From NCBI RefSeq assembly GCF_946480305.1, contig NZ_CAMLJQ010000013.1:1-64000 (forward strand): a stretch of 64,000 bases of DNA. The letters are read 5' to 3'. Made by a program: the position numbers and the translations under genes. Under the pieces are notes generated by a model. It was not told the DNA's origin. It worked only from the letters and a program-made list of their open reading frames with translations, and searched no databases. The number at the start of each line of letters is the position of its first letter. Position 1 is the stretch's first letter. Shown here one piece after another: positions 37,329 to 46,024 of this stretch. The DNA is from an uncultured Caldimonas sp. GTDB lineage: Bacteria; Pseudomonadota; Gammaproteobacteria; Burkholderiales; Burkholderiaceae.

Positions 37329-38074
37329 AGGCACAGCCCTCCATCGACTTCGATCACTTGGCCGGTGATGTAGGACGCCCCCGGCGACGCAAGGAACTCC
37401 ACGAGCGCGGCGACTTCTTCCGGGCGGCCGATGCGGGCCAATGGCATGAATTCGGTCACCGCGCGGTCGAGCCAGGCCGCGGTCTTGGGTTGGCTGCGCA
37501 GCGCCTGCAGCATCTCCGTCTCGATGAAGCCCGGCGCAACGCAATTGGCGCGTATGCGGTGACGACCCAGCTCCTTGGCGAGGGATTTCGTCATGCCGAC
37601 GAGCCCGGCCTTGGCCGACGCATAGTTGATCTGGCCTGCCTGCCCGTGGGTGCCGGCCACGGACGACACGTTGACGATGACGCCGCCCTTGCGCGCGACC
37701 ATGGACCCCACGGCGGCCTTGACGCAATGGAAGGCACCGGTGAGGTTGGTGTCGATCACCTGCTGCCAGTCGTCGGTCTGCATCAACGCGGCGACACCAT
37801 CACGGGTGATGCCTGCGTTGTTGACGAGGGTGTGGACCCAGAAGCCGGCGTCGCGGATCGCGTCGAACATGGCCCCGACCTCGGCAGCCTCGGACACGTC
37901 GCCTTCGACGACCATCCCTCGACCGCCCATGGCCGTGACTTCGGCCAGCACCTGTCGGGTCTGTGGCGAGGGCCGCCTTCCGTGCACGATGACCGGCATG
38001 GTGCGTGCCAGTCGCAATGCAATGCTCCGGCCGATGCCGCGGCTGGAGCCCGTGACCAGGGCTGCTTTTTCCAT
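37325..38074 (-). CDS. FabG-like 3-oxoacyl-ACP reductase
   Basis: A 249-residue short-chain dehydrogenase. Cofactor motif GSSRGIG (residues ~9-15), LVNNAG (~87), catalytic Ser in [13 protein letters not shown] (Tyr and Lys near 152-156), and C-terminal [12 protein letters not shown] typical of FabG. It reduces the 3-oxoacyl-ACP from the ketosynthase pair with NADPH. It lies 23 nt after the chain-length-factor gene and overlaps the FadH-like gene by 4 nt. It could in principle serve ordinary fatty acid synthesis, but its tight embedding argues for a dedicated role. Confidence 0.93.
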   Translation of the reverse strand: MEKAALVTGSSRGIGRSIALRLARTMPVIVHGRRPSPQTRQVLAEVTAMGGRGMVVEGDVSEAAEVGAMFDAIRDAGFWVHTLVNNAGITRDGVAALMQTDDWQQVIDTNLTGAFHCVKAAVGSMVARKGGVIVNVSSVAGTHGQAGQINYASAKAGLVGMTKSLAKELGRHRIRANCVAPGFIETEMLQALRSQPKTAAWLDRAVTEFMPLARIGRPEEVAALVEFLASPGASYITGQVIEVDGGLCL

Positions 38075-38097
38075 GAGGTTCGTTCCGGGGTTGGGCG

Positions 38098-39318
38098 TCA
38101 GGCGCGGGCCGGGGGCGGCGTGCCGGCGCCGCCGAGAGAGATCAACGAGTAGGCGCCGCCGTGGGTCATGGTCGTGAGAAGCGCGCCGTCGCCGGTCGGG
38201 TAGCGACCGCTCTCCGGTGCCTCCCCGGCGCGAGTGCTCAGCAGTTGCGCGGCCAGCGCGGCCTGGAGCAGCGAAGTGAGCGCGCCTGCGTTGCCAATGT
38301 CGGCACGGACATCGATCGCTTTGGTGCCGCCGTGGTGCCGGTCCACCGCGTGCCGCAGTTCTTCTTCGTGCCGGGCATGCTCGCCGCCCCCAGGGCCGAC
38401 CCGCAGGTGCAGAAGGCAGGCCGGCTTCTCCATCGTTGGCGCCTTGCAGGCATGCCGATCGAGCACACGGTCCCACGGACGCTCGCTGGCGCGCACACGG
38501 TAACCTTGGCTGGCATGCGAGATGCGCGCGTAAGGAACGCAATGGCGCTCGCGCACCCGTGCTGCCGATTCGAGCACCAGGAAGCAGGCACCTTCGACAG
38601 GTACGTGCACGTTGTCGCCGGTGTGCGGCGCCTGCGGTCCGATGCCTTTTTTCTCCCAGCGCTGGCGCAGTTGATGCAGGGAGATCTTGGCCAGCACCTC
38701 GAATGCGCCGACGACCACGGTGTTCGCTCGCCTAAGAGCGATCAACTCCAAGGCTCGCGCGATGGCGTGAGCGCCTGAAATATCGCCGGCCGAAATCATG
38801 GTGCTCCAGCCCTGGAGTCCGAACCGGATGGCCATCTGCCCGCAGGCGATGTTGCGAGCAATCATCGGAAACTGCGCGGGATTGAGTGCACCCCTTTCAG
38901 ACGATCGGAACAACGGCAGGCCGAAGCGGTACAGAGATGGCAACTCGCCTTGGGACGATGCCAATACCGTGGCGATCTCGTCGCCGCCCGCGGCACGGTC
39001 GTCGACCAGAATGCCCGCGTCTTCCATCGCGAACGCGGACGCCACGGCGGTCAGTGCCATGGCGCGGTCCATCAGGCGCAGTTGACGCTCATCGAAGTAG
39101 CGCTCGGCGGGCAGGTTGCGCACCAGGCCGAGTCGGGCCCCGTCGAAGGGGCGACCCAGTTCTTGCCCCCATTCCTCGTAGTTCGGGCGCGCCGCGTTCA
39201 TCTGGCCGAACACGTCGTGCCAGCCGAGCGCAAACGGGGTGACGGCACCTATCCCGGTGATGAACGCCTCGGGCCGCGAAGACGTGGCGACATCGGAACG
39301 TAGCTCGTTGCTCACCAT
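38098..39318 (-). CDS. Ketosynthase-like chain-length factor (catalytically dead)
   Basis: A 406-residue ketosynthase-fold protein that starts inside the ketosynthase stop (overlap 7 nt). The fold is kept ([36 protein letters not shown]), but the active site is not. Where the partner has STACSSS this protein has MISAGDISG, replacing the nucleophilic Cys by Gly. The ANIGHCMGASG box is [11 protein letters not shown], losing its His, and no NAHGT-type box is seen. Such dead partners in type II PKS, aryl-polyene and ladderane-like systems act as chain-length factors. It probably forms a heterodimer with the upstream ketosynthase and shapes the product tunnel. Confidence 0.82.
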   Translation of the reverse strand: MVSNELRSDVATSSRPEAFITGIGAVTPFALGWHDVFGQMNAARPNYEEWGQELGRPFDGARLGLVRNLPAERYFDERQLRLMDRAMALTAVASAFAMEDAGILVDDRAAGGDEIATVLASSQGELPSLYRFGLPLFRSSERGALNPAQFPMIARNIACGQMAIRFGLQGWSTMISAGDISGAHAIARALELIALRRANTVVVGAFEVLAKISLHQLRQRWEKKGIGPQAPHTGDNVHVPVEGACFLVLESAARVRERHCVPYARISHASQGYRVRASERPWDRVLDRHACKAPTMEKPACLLHLRVGPGGGEHARHEEELRHAVDRHHGGTKAIDVRADIGNAGALTSLLQAALAAQLLSTRAGEAPESGRYPTGDGALLTTMTHGGAYSLISLGGAGTPPPARA

Positions 39319-40565
39319 GCGGTCCTCCCTCGGGTGGTTGCGCCAGGCGCCCCCTGGGTGCCGAACAGCACCGCAGAGCAGGCGCCACCGAAGCCGAAGG
39401 ACTGCGACAGCGCATGGCGGATGGGGCGGTGCACGCCCTCGCCCGCGACCACACGGACCTGGGGGTCGAGATCGCCGCTGGAGTTGACGGTGGGTGGGAT
39501 GTATCCCTGCTCGATGCACTTGAGCGTGGCGACCGCTTCCAGCGCGCCCGACGCCCCCATGCAATGCCCGATGTTGGCCTTGATGGAGGTGACGAGCAGC
39601 CGATCCATCGAAGACGCAAAGACCCGGCGCAACGCGTGAGCTTCGGTGGCGTCGTTTTGCTGCGTGGCCGTGCCATGTGCGTTGACATAGTCGACGGCAT
39701 TGCTGTCGACGCCGGCATCCTGCAGGCACCTCGATACGGCCAGCGATTCGCCGGCGCCGCTGGGCGAGGTGCCTGTCAGGTGGTGCGCTGCGTTGCTCAA
39801 GCCATAACCCATCACTTCCGCGTACACGGGCGCTCCACGGCGGCGCGCGTGCTCGAGCTCTTCGAGCACGAGCATGCCGGCACCTTCGCCGATGAAAAAG
39901 CCGCTGCGCCGGGTGTCGAACGGCCGCGGGCAATCCTGGGTGATGGAAAAGACGGCATTGAAGCCGGCATGCACGACCTCGGCCAGGATGTCAGCCCCGC
40001 CGGCAAGCATGACATCGGCATCGCCTGCACGGATGAAATCGGTCGCGCAGCCGATGGCGTCCGTCGAGGATGAACAGGCTGTCGACACCAGGGTCGATGG
40101 CCCTTCGAGCCCGAAGTGGCGCAGCAGATGCTCCAGCTGGTAGTAGACGGCGCACGCATCGACGTCGGGGTAGCTCTGGAGGGCCTGTTCGGCTCGCATG
40201 AACCGCTTGCAATAGTCCTCGAACACGCGAGCGCCCGAGCACAGCGTTCCGACCACACACCCGAAGTCCTGCTTGTCCACCTCGCCCAGGCCGGCGTCGT
40301 TCCACGCTTCTGTGGCGGCAAGGACCGCAAGCATCGCGGCACTTTCCAGCGGTTGACCCGCGGCTTCGATCAGGTCGCGTTGATCGAGCAAGTCATGCGG
40401 GACTTCGGCTGCCAGATCCGATCGATACACCGAGGCATCGAAGCGTCGGATGGGCGCGCCCGCACTCTGTCCTGCCTTCAAGCCCGCCCAGAGCGCCTCG
40501 ACGCCCAAGCCGAAAGCCGACACGGCCCCTGTTCCCGTCACCACGACCCTGCGTCTCGCGTTCAT
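39312..40565 (-). CDS. Beta-ketoacyl-ACP synthase (FabF/KS type)
   Basis: A 417-residue ketosynthase with the complete Cys-His-His triad. The nucleophile is in STACSSSTDAIG (Cys near residue 164), the histidines are in VNAHGTATQQND and ANIGHCMGASG, and the GEGAG and FGFGGACSA boxes are present. It condenses acyl primer and malonyl-ACP and would work with the dead partner encoded immediately downstream. The ATG at 40565 gives the standard MNARRRVVVTGTGAVS start; a 90-nt gap separates it from the dehydratase gene. No acyltransferase, KS III or phosphopantetheinyl transferase is in the window, so primers and ACP activation must come from the host. Confidence 0.94.
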   Translation of the reverse strand: MNARRRVVVTGTGAVSAFGLGVEALWAGLKAGQSAGAPIRRFDASVYRSDLAAEVPHDLLDQRDLIEAAGQPLESAAMLAVLAATEAWNDAGLGEVDKQDFGCVVGTLCSGARVFEDYCKRFMRAEQALQSYPDVDACAVYYQLEHLLRHFGLEGPSTLVSTACSSSTDAIGCATDFIRAGDADVMLAGGADILAEVVHAGFNAVFSITQDCPRPFDTRRSGFFIGEGAGMLVLEELEHARRRGAPVYAEVMGYGLSNAAHHLTGTSPSGAGESLAVSRCLQDAGVDSNAVDYVNAHGTATQQNDATEAHALRRVFASSMDRLLVTSIKANIGHCMGASGALEAVATLKCIEQGYIPPTVNSSGDLDPQVRVVAGEGVHRPIRHALSQSFGFGGACSAVLFGTQGAPGATTRGRTAW

Positions 40566-40655
40566 TTGCTTTTTCCTTTTGCGCCGCGCCGGTGAGCGAG
40601 GCATTGATCTCGGGCGGCATCCGGGGCTTGCCGATGGGGCAAGCCCCGGATGCCT

Positions 40656-41147
40656 TCACAGCTTGGAGAACTGGCTTGTGATGCTCTGCCGGTCCACCAG
40701 TGCGACGCTCAGGTCGCATCGGCATACCAGACGGTCCTTGCGGTCCCATCCCTGCGCGGACGCCATGGCCATGCCACCCAGTCCTTGCGTGAAGACGACC
40801 TCCATGCGCACCGGTTCTTCAGGCAGCACCGGCCGGTGAAAGCTGGCGCGCTTGACACCCGTCAGCACGCCGAGCGGCTGAGCCTCGGTGGAAGAAAGAC
40901 CGTGCGGCATGCCGGCATGCGCGAGCAGAACCCCCGTCAACTGCGCAGCCCCTTCGATGAGAAGAACGCCGGGAACGAGGGGAAGCTCCGGGAAGTGCCC
41001 ATGGAACAGCGGGTTGTCGGCCTGCCACGCGCACCATCCGGAGATGCGCGTGGCATCCAGGATCTGCGCGGACTGCACAAACAGGAACGGCACCCGATGA
41101 GGAATCAGCGCCTGCACCTGCTCGGCGCTCAGCGTCGTCGTCGCCAC
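40656..41147 (-). CDS. FabZ-like hotdog 3-hydroxyacyl-ACP dehydratase
   Basis: A 163-residue hotdog-fold protein with a FabZ core: ALIPHRVPFLFVQ, then the catalytic His region NPLFHGHFPELPLVPGVLLIEGAAQ with Glu on the long helix, then LGVLTGVKRASFHRPVLPEEPV. It removes water from 3-hydroxyacyl-ACP, leaving a double bond that the cluster may keep. It follows the ACP gene by 6 nt, so the two are co-translated. It is longer than typical FabZ at the C-terminus. A second dehydratase, usual in aryl-polyene loci, was not found. Confidence 0.88.
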   Translation of the reverse strand: MATTTLSAEQVQALIPHRVPFLFVQSAQILDATRISGWCAWQADNPLFHGHFPELPLVPGVLLIEGAAQLTGVLLAHAGMPHGLSSTEAQPLGVLTGVKRASFHRPVLPEEPVRMEVVFTQGLGGMAMASAQGWDRKDRLVCRCDLSVALVDRQSITSQFSKL

Positions 41148-41153
41148 CGCGCG

Positions 41154-41483
41154 TCAGATGAGCAGATCGTCGTGGTCTGACTGGGTCAGGCGTTCGTCGA
41201 CGTTCAACGCCAGGAATGCTTGCACCCGTTCCGCATCGTGGCTCTGCCCGACATAGGTCGCGATGCCGTCGATTGTTGAAAGCGACTTGGGATCAAGCCG
41301 GTCGGGGATCCTCGCGCCCAGCAAGTCGTGCAACGTGGCGACGGACTCGAAGGCTTCGATGGAATCCATGCCGACCTCCTCCACGAGGTTGGCATCCCTT
41401 CTGAGCATGACGTCATCTTTCAGACGCAAGGTCGCGCGTATCACCCTCTCGACTTGCGCTGCAATCTTTTCGTGATCGGTCAT
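41154..41483 (-). CDS. Acyl carrier protein
   Basis: A 109-residue carrier protein, first gene of the cluster. The phosphopantetheine attachment site is VEEVGMDSIEAFESV (Ser near residue 42), with a four-helix pattern on both sides (QVERVIRATLRLK and ISTIDGIATYVG-like third helix). It carries the growing chain for the ketosynthase pair, ketoreductase and dehydratase. About 30 residues beyond the usual ~80 form a helical tail. The promoter should lie in the 177-nt gap to the histidine kinase, where a G5/C5 motif and a -10-like hexamer are found. Confidence 0.9.
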   Translation of the reverse strand: MTDHEKIAAQVERVIRATLRLKDDVMLRRDANLVEEVGMDSIEAFESVATLHDLLGARIPDRLDPKSLSTIDGIATYVGQSHDAERVQAFLALNVDERLTQSDHDDLLI

Positions 41484-41579
41484 GAGACCCTCCCTGAACT
41501 GGACATGTGTTGTTTGGCAATGGCCGTGCGGCGGCGGCTGCTCGAGAAGAGGCTTGCGCTCGCCAGCGACGTACCAAGC

Positions 41580-41626
41580 ATGGTATCGAGGTGAGGAAGT
41601 GAGTACACACCCCCTTTGGGGGATGC
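41580..41626 (-). promoter_or_regulatory. G5/C5 motif and -10-like hexamer upstream of the ACP gene
   Basis: CACCCCCTTTGGGGGATGC (41608-41626) is a short palindrome with 5-bp arms, 125 nt upstream of the ACP start. In gene sense the G5 run is followed 24 nt later by TACCAT (41580-41585), a possible -10. This resembles the elements before both PEP-CTERM genes, although the spacer inside the palindrome is 3 nt here and 7 nt there. A run of ten C (41645-41655 region) lies next to the kinase stop; nothing else was seen. Confidence 0.45.
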
Positions 41627-41660
41627 TTGGTGAGCAATTGCAACCCCCCCCCCGCGCGTT

Positions 41661-44600
41661 TCAGTCGGGCGAGAGTGCCCCCTGCGCCATCAACTGTTCC
41701 AGCCCCTCAAGCACCGGCCTGAGCTGCGCCGACAGCCGGTCGAGCAACGCCGCCTGCTTCACCGCATCGGCCCCGGCCCCACAGGCCCGTTCCAGGTGCT
41801 CCGCGGCTGCTGCCACCCCGCTTGCTCCGAGCGATGCAGCCGCGGACTTCAGCCCGTGCACCTGGTCGGCGAGTGCGTGCGTGTCGCCGCGTTGCAGGCA
41901 TGCGTCCAACGGCGCCGGAAAGGCCCGGTACGTCTGCAGGAAGAGCGCGAGCAGCCGCCGGTAGAGGTGGGCGTCGCCAAGGCCCAGTTCGTGCCACGCG
42001 TGAGGGTCGAGCCCCGGGCATGCCAGCGCGGGCATGGGTTCGACGGCGGCCGTGCGATCAGTGGGCCGCTGCCCTTGCGGCGGGATCCAACGCGCCAGCG
42101 TGGCGAACATCTCGGGCACGCGGATGGGTTTGCCGATGTAGTCGTCCATGCCGGTTCCAAGCGCACGCTCGCGGTCGCCCGCCATGGCGTTGGCAGTCAT
42201 CGCGATGATGGGCAGGTGGTGCTCCGGGTCTCGCAGGCGCAGCAGGCCGGCAGCCGTGTAGCCGTCCATCACGGGCATCTCGCAGTCCATCAACACGGCG
42301 TCGAAGGTCTCGCGGGCCACCCGGTCGAGCGCCTGCTGGCCGTCGTCGGCCACCGCCACGACGAGGCCGGCGCGGCTCAACAGCTCGCGAGCGATCTCCT
42401 GGTTGACGGCGTTGTCCTCGACGACCAGCACGCGCGCTCCGCGCAACTGCGCCTGGTGGGCCTGCAGCGCGGCGTCGGCCTGCTCGTTGCGGCGCACCGG
42501 GCGCACGGAGCGACCGAGCGCGACCTGGCAGGCGTCGAGCAGGCTGGACGGAACGGCCGGCTTGGTCAGCCACGCGGAGGGGGCCAGCGCGTAGCCGTTC
42601 AGGCGCGGCTCGATCTCGTCACGGGCAGTGCCGGCCACCATCAGCACGGTGGCGGGCGGGTGTGACAGGCCGGCACCGGCGAGCAGGCGCAGGCATTCGG
42701 CACCGTCCATGCCGGGCATCTTCCAGTCGATCAGCACCACGTGGCAGGGGTCGCCCTCGCGGTTGTACTGCGCAAGCCGCTGCAGGGCGCGTTCACCGCT
42801 GTCGACGGCCTCGCTGCGCAAGCCCAGCGCGCGCAGCATGCTTGCGAGCGCATGCCGTGCGGTGGGGTTGTCGTCGACAACCAGCACCCGTGTGCCACGC
42901 AGGTCCTCGTCGACGCCGACCGGCGCCGGCTCGGGCTGCAGCCCCACGCGCACCGTGAAGCGGAAGGTGCTGCCCCGACCCGGCGTGCTCACGACGTCCA
43001 GTTCGCCGCCCATCAGCGTGACGAGCTGCCGGCTGATCGCCAGACCGAGCCCGGTGCCGCCGAAGCGCCGGCTCATCGAGGCGTCGCCCTGTGTGTAGGG
43101 GCGAAAGAGCTGCCCGAGCTGTCGCGTGTCCATGCCGATGCCGGTGTCCTGCACCTCGAAGCACAGCACTGCACTGGCTGGGTCGCGCTCCTGCACGCGC
43201 AGGCGCACCACCACCTCGCCCCGCTCGGTGAACTTGACTGCGTTGTTGCCCAGGTTGATCAACACCTGGCCCAGGCGTGAAGGGTCGCCGATCAATCGGC
43301 GCGGCAGCTCGGGCGACGGGTCGAACACGAGTTCCAGTCCCTTCTCCTCGGCTTTCATGCCGACGAGCCGGGCCAGGCTGTCGAGCACGTCACCGAGATC
43401 GAACTCGATGTGCTCCAGTTCGAGCCTGCCGGCCTCCATCTTCGAGAAGTCGAGGATGTCGTTGATGATGCCGAGCAGCGATTCGGCCGAACGGTGCACC
43501 GTCTCCACATAGTGCCGCTGGCGCGGCTCCAGCGTGCCCTGGAGCGCGAGGTGCGCCATGCCGAGGATGGCGTTCATCGGTGTGCGGATCTCGTGGCTCA
43601 CCGTCGCGAGAAAGGCGCTGCGTGCACGCGACGCCGCCTCGGCCGCCTCGCGTGCGCGGCGCTCGTCGTCGGCGCGCTTTTGCTCCGAGACGTCCCGGCC
43701 CACCATCAGCACACTCGAAACGCGCCCCGGCTCGTCGAACTCCGGCGTGAGGTTCACCAGGGTGTGCACGGTGCGATCCTGCGCATCGCTCGATGCCAGT
43801 TCGAACTGCTGCGGCTGGCCGTTGCCCAGCACGGCCTCCAGGCGCTGCCGCACCGTGGCGCCGGCGGTGGCACCGAACAGCCGCTCGGGCGGCTGCCCAA
43901 GTAGCGCGGCGGGGGGCGATGCTGCATGCAGCGCCATCGCGGGGTTGGCATAGAGGCAATGCAGCGAGGGGTCGAAGCGGGCGATCAGGTCCGGCGAGTT
44001 CTCCACCAGCGTGCGGTACTGAAGCTCCTGCCGCTCCAGTGCCGCCTGCAACTCCAGCCTCGCGGTCACGTCGCGCGAGACGGTGATGAAGTGCGGCGCC
44101 TGCCCGTCACCCATCGGCATCTTGGACACCGACAGCTCGAACCAGCGCCGCCCCACGGGCGTGTCGATCCAGATCACGTGCCCGAGCGACAGTCCCGTCG
44201 CGGCGGCCTCTGCAAAAGCGACCTTGGCGATGGCGGCGCTCTCGGGCGACAGCACCTCGTCCAGCGAATGGCCAATCAGGTGCTCGCGCGCGGCGGCCAG
44301 CATCTCGGGGTTCTTGGTCCAGGCGTTGAGGTAGACGCCCTCCGCGCTGCCCTCGAACAGGAAGTCGGGGAAGGCGTCGATGATGCCCTGCACGAATGCC
44401 AGCGTGCGCGTGAGTTCCTGCTGCACCGCCTTGCCCGGCGTCACGTCTCGCGCGTGGCAAAGCACGGTGCCGGCGGCCGGGCCGTGCTGCAAGCCCACGC
44501 GCGAGATCTCCAGCCAGCGCGTCTCCCCGTGGCGGTCGACATACCGCACTTCGGATCGACCGCCGTGCCCTGGGGCGGGCGGTTCGGGCGTGAGCAAGGT

Positions 44601-44789
44601 GGCGATGTCGTTCGCGGCCTCTCGTGGCACATCGTCTTCAAGCCAGCGAGCAAAACCCGCGTTGACCTGCAGCCGGCGGCCTTGCGCATCCTCCAGCCAC
44701 AACAAGAAAGGCAGGCCGTCGATCAGCGCTTGCGGAAATAACGCCGCCTCGCGCGTCTGTGCGGGTGCTGCGTCATTCGTGTCGGCCAT
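41661..44789 (-). CDS. Hybrid sensor histidine kinase with three PAS, two REC and an HPt domain
   Basis: A 1042-residue soluble-looking kinase with no clear membrane helix. Three PAS domains cover residues ~15-380. HisKA follows with FLATVSHEIRTPMNAILGMAHLA (phospho-His), then the HATPase with LGNNAVKFTERGEV, DTGIGM and RFGGTGLGLAI. REC1 has VLVVDDNPTARHA and the Asp in LIDWKMPGMDG; REC2 has VLVVEDNAVNQEI and LMDCEMPVMDG. The HPt domain ends the protein (DQVHGLKSAAASLGASG). It is a multistep phosphorelay sensor needing a separate response regulator, not found in the window. It lies 177 nt upstream of the ACP gene on the same strand, so it may sense a cue controlling the acyl cluster. ATG 44789 was chosen; the open frame further upstream overlaps the GlxA gene and is not coding. 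Confidence 0.93.
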   Translation of the reverse strand: MADTNDAAPAQTREAALFPQALIDGLPFLLWLEDAQGRRLQVNAGFARWLEDDVPREAANDIATLLTPEPPAPGHGGRSEVRYVDRHGETRWLEISRVGLQHGPAAGTVLCHARDVTPGKAVQQELTRTLAFVQGIIDAFPDFLFEGSAEGVYLNAWTKNPEMLAAAREHLIGHSLDEVLSPESAAIAKVAFAEAAATGLSLGHVIWIDTPVGRRWFELSVSKMPMGDGQAPHFITVSRDVTARLELQAALERQELQYRTLVENSPDLIARFDPSLHCLYANPAMALHAASPPAALLGQPPERLFGATAGATVRQRLEAVLGNGQPQQFELASSDAQDRTVHTLVNLTPEFDEPGRVSSVLMVGRDVSEQKRADDERRAREAAEAASRARSAFLATVSHEIRTPMNAILGMAHLALQGTLEPRQRHYVETVHRSAESLLGIINDILDFSKMEAGRLELEHIEFDLGDVLDSLARLVGMKAEEKGLELVFDPSPELPRRLIGDPSRLGQVLINLGNNAVKFTERGEVVVRLRVQERDPASAVLCFEVQDTGIGMDTRQLGQLFRPYTQGDASMSRRFGGTGLGLAISRQLVTLMGGELDVVSTPGRGSTFRFTVRVGLQPEPAPVGVDEDLRGTRVLVVDDNPTARHALASMLRALGLRSEAVDSGERALQRLAQYNREGDPCHVVLIDWKMPGMDGAECLRLLAGAGLSHPPATVLMVAGTARDEIEPRLNGYALAPSAWLTKPAVPSSLLDACQVALGRSVRPVRRNEQADAALQAHQAQLRGARVLVVEDNAVNQEIARELLSRAGLVVAVADDGQQALDRVARETFDAVLMDCEMPVMDGYTAAGLLRLRDPEHHLPIIAMTANAMAGDRERALGTGMDDYIGKPIRVPEMFATLARWIPPQGQRPTDRTAAVEPMPALACPGLDPHAWHELGLGDAHLYRRLLALFLQTYRAFPAPLDACLQRGDTHALADQVHGLKSAAASLGASGVAAAAEHLERACGAGADAVKQAALLDRLSAQLRPVLEGLEQLMAQGALSPD

Positions 44790-44842
44790 CTGACTCTCTC
44801 CGGTCGCTGCTCGTGCGATGCGATCAGCGTTGCGTGCGCTCC

Positions 44843-44888
44843 GGCATATCCCGGGGGGCGATCCAACGTCACCCCCCTTTTGCGATGC
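44843..44888 (-). promoter_or_regulatory. Degenerate G5/C5 motif upstream of the histidine kinase
   Basis: In gene sense GCATC-GC-AAAAGGGGGG-TG (plus positions 44872-44888 region) resembles the site before the ACP gene (GCATCCCCC-AAA-GGGGG-TG) with a damaged left arm. A TATGCC hexamer (44843-44848) lies 23 nt from the G run. A separate GGGGGG-n13-CCCCCC inverted repeat overlaps. The remaining ~110 nt of this gap show nothing I can assign. Confidence 0.3.
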
Positions 44889-45001
44889 AGGATGCTTGTG
44901 GTGTGGATGACGATGATTGGACGGAAATGCGCGCGGCACAACCGTTGCGACCCTTACGCGATTGATGTTTGGTTTTGCGTGATCGCCGGCGGCGACGAAG
45001 C

Positions 45002-46009
45002 TCAGGCGCGTGGCCCGCCGGCGGCGTAGCGCCACGTCTGCGGCGTGAGACGGTGATGCCGGGCGAACGCACGTTGCAACGTGTCCACCGAGCGGAAGCC
45101 GCTGTGGTGCGCGACCTTTTCCAGCGTCCACTGCGTCTGTTGCAACAGCTGCTCGGCAGCGGCCAGCCGCTGCTGTTCCACATGGCGCGCCGGCGTGCAG
45201 CCGGTTTCCTTCACGAAGGCACGTGCGAAGTGTCGTGGGCTCATGCGCGCTCGTGCCGCCAGCGCCTCGACCGACAGGTCTTCCCGCAGGTGCGTGCCGA
45301 TCCACGCGATCAGTTCGCGCAGCCGGTGGCTGGCCTGCGCCTGCGCCTGCAATGCCGTGCTGAGCTGCGGCTGCTCGCCGCCGCGCAGCATGGGCAAGGC
45401 CAGCGTGCGGGCGATCTCCATGGCCACCTCGTGGCCCAGGTCGTCTTCCACCAGCGCGAGGGCCAGCTCGATGCCGGTGGTGACGCCGGCGGAGGTCCAG
45501 ACGTTGCCGTCTCGCACGTAGATGCGCTCGTGCTGCACCCTCACGCGGGGTCGCAGCGTCTGCAGCAGCTCGCAGGCGCGCCAGTGGGTGGTGGCCTCGC
45601 GGTCGTCGAGCAGGCCGGCCGCCGCCAGCGCGAATGCGCCGGTGCAGACGCTCGCGATGCGGCGGATGCGGGGCGCCGCCTCGGCGAGCCACGCCGACAT
45701 GCCGTGCTCGAAGATCGCGGCGCGCACTGCAGGCTCGTCGCCGCCGGCGACGATCAACGTGTCGATGGGGCCGGTCACTTCCGGCAGCGGCACGCTGCCC
45801 GCGAGGTTGAGACCGGAGTTCGTGGCCACGGTGCCGCCGGTGGGCGACGCGATGTGCACGCGGTAGCTGCCGGGGCGCAGCATCTCCGCGTTGCTGAACA
45901 CGCTGGCCGGGCCCGCGATGTCGATCGGGTTGATGCCGTCGAACGCAACGAGCACCACGTCCCTGGCAGGAAGTGCGGCTTCTTCGTCCTTGTGGGCGGG
46001 GCTGGGCAT
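45002..46009 (-). CDS. GlxA family transcriptional regulator (DJ-1/PfpI + AraC)
   Basis: A 335-residue regulator. The N-terminal DJ-1/PfpI-like half runs from VVLVAFDGINPIDIAGPASVFSNAE to the nucleophile-elbow segment IASVCTGAFALAAAGLLDD and HWRACELL. The C-terminal AraC half holds two helix-turn-helix motifs (LSVEALAARARMSPRHFARAF and TLEKVAHHSGFRSVDTLQRAF). GlxA-type proteins commonly regulate catabolic genes and may bind small ligands in the degenerate amidase fold. ATG 46009 was chosen; a start 51 nt upstream would overlap the divergent gene. Start to start, the divergent lipoprotein gene is only 15 nt away, so the promoters must overlap coding sequence. Confidence 0.9.
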   Translation of the reverse strand: MPSPAHKDEEAALPARDVVLVAFDGINPIDIAGPASVFSNAEMLRPGSYRVHIASPTGGTVATNSGLNLAGSVPLPEVTGPIDTLIVAGGDEPAVRAAIFEHGMSAWLAEAAPRIRRIASVCTGAFALAAAGLLDDREATTHWRACELLQTLRPRVRVQHERIYVRDGNVWTSAGVTTGIELALALVEDDLGHEVAMEIARTLALPMLRGGEQPQLSTALQAQAQASHRLRELIAWIGTHLREDLSVEALAARARMSPRHFARAFVKETGCTPARHVEQQRLAAAEQLLQQTQWTLEKVAHHSGFRSVDTLQRAFARHHRLTPQTWRYAAGGPRA

Positions 46010-46024
46010 ACGTAGGCTGAAGGC

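Noticed and set aside
40656..41483. ACP and dehydratase as part of the essential fatty-acid operon
   Set aside because: They are divergent in sequence from housekeeping acpP/fabZ as I know them and are tied to a dead KS partner and a transporter, not to fabD/fabH/plsX.
41640..41660. The run of about ten C next to the kinase stop as a functional element
   Set aside because: Homopolymer runs are common and this one lies at a gene end; no partner structure supports a role.
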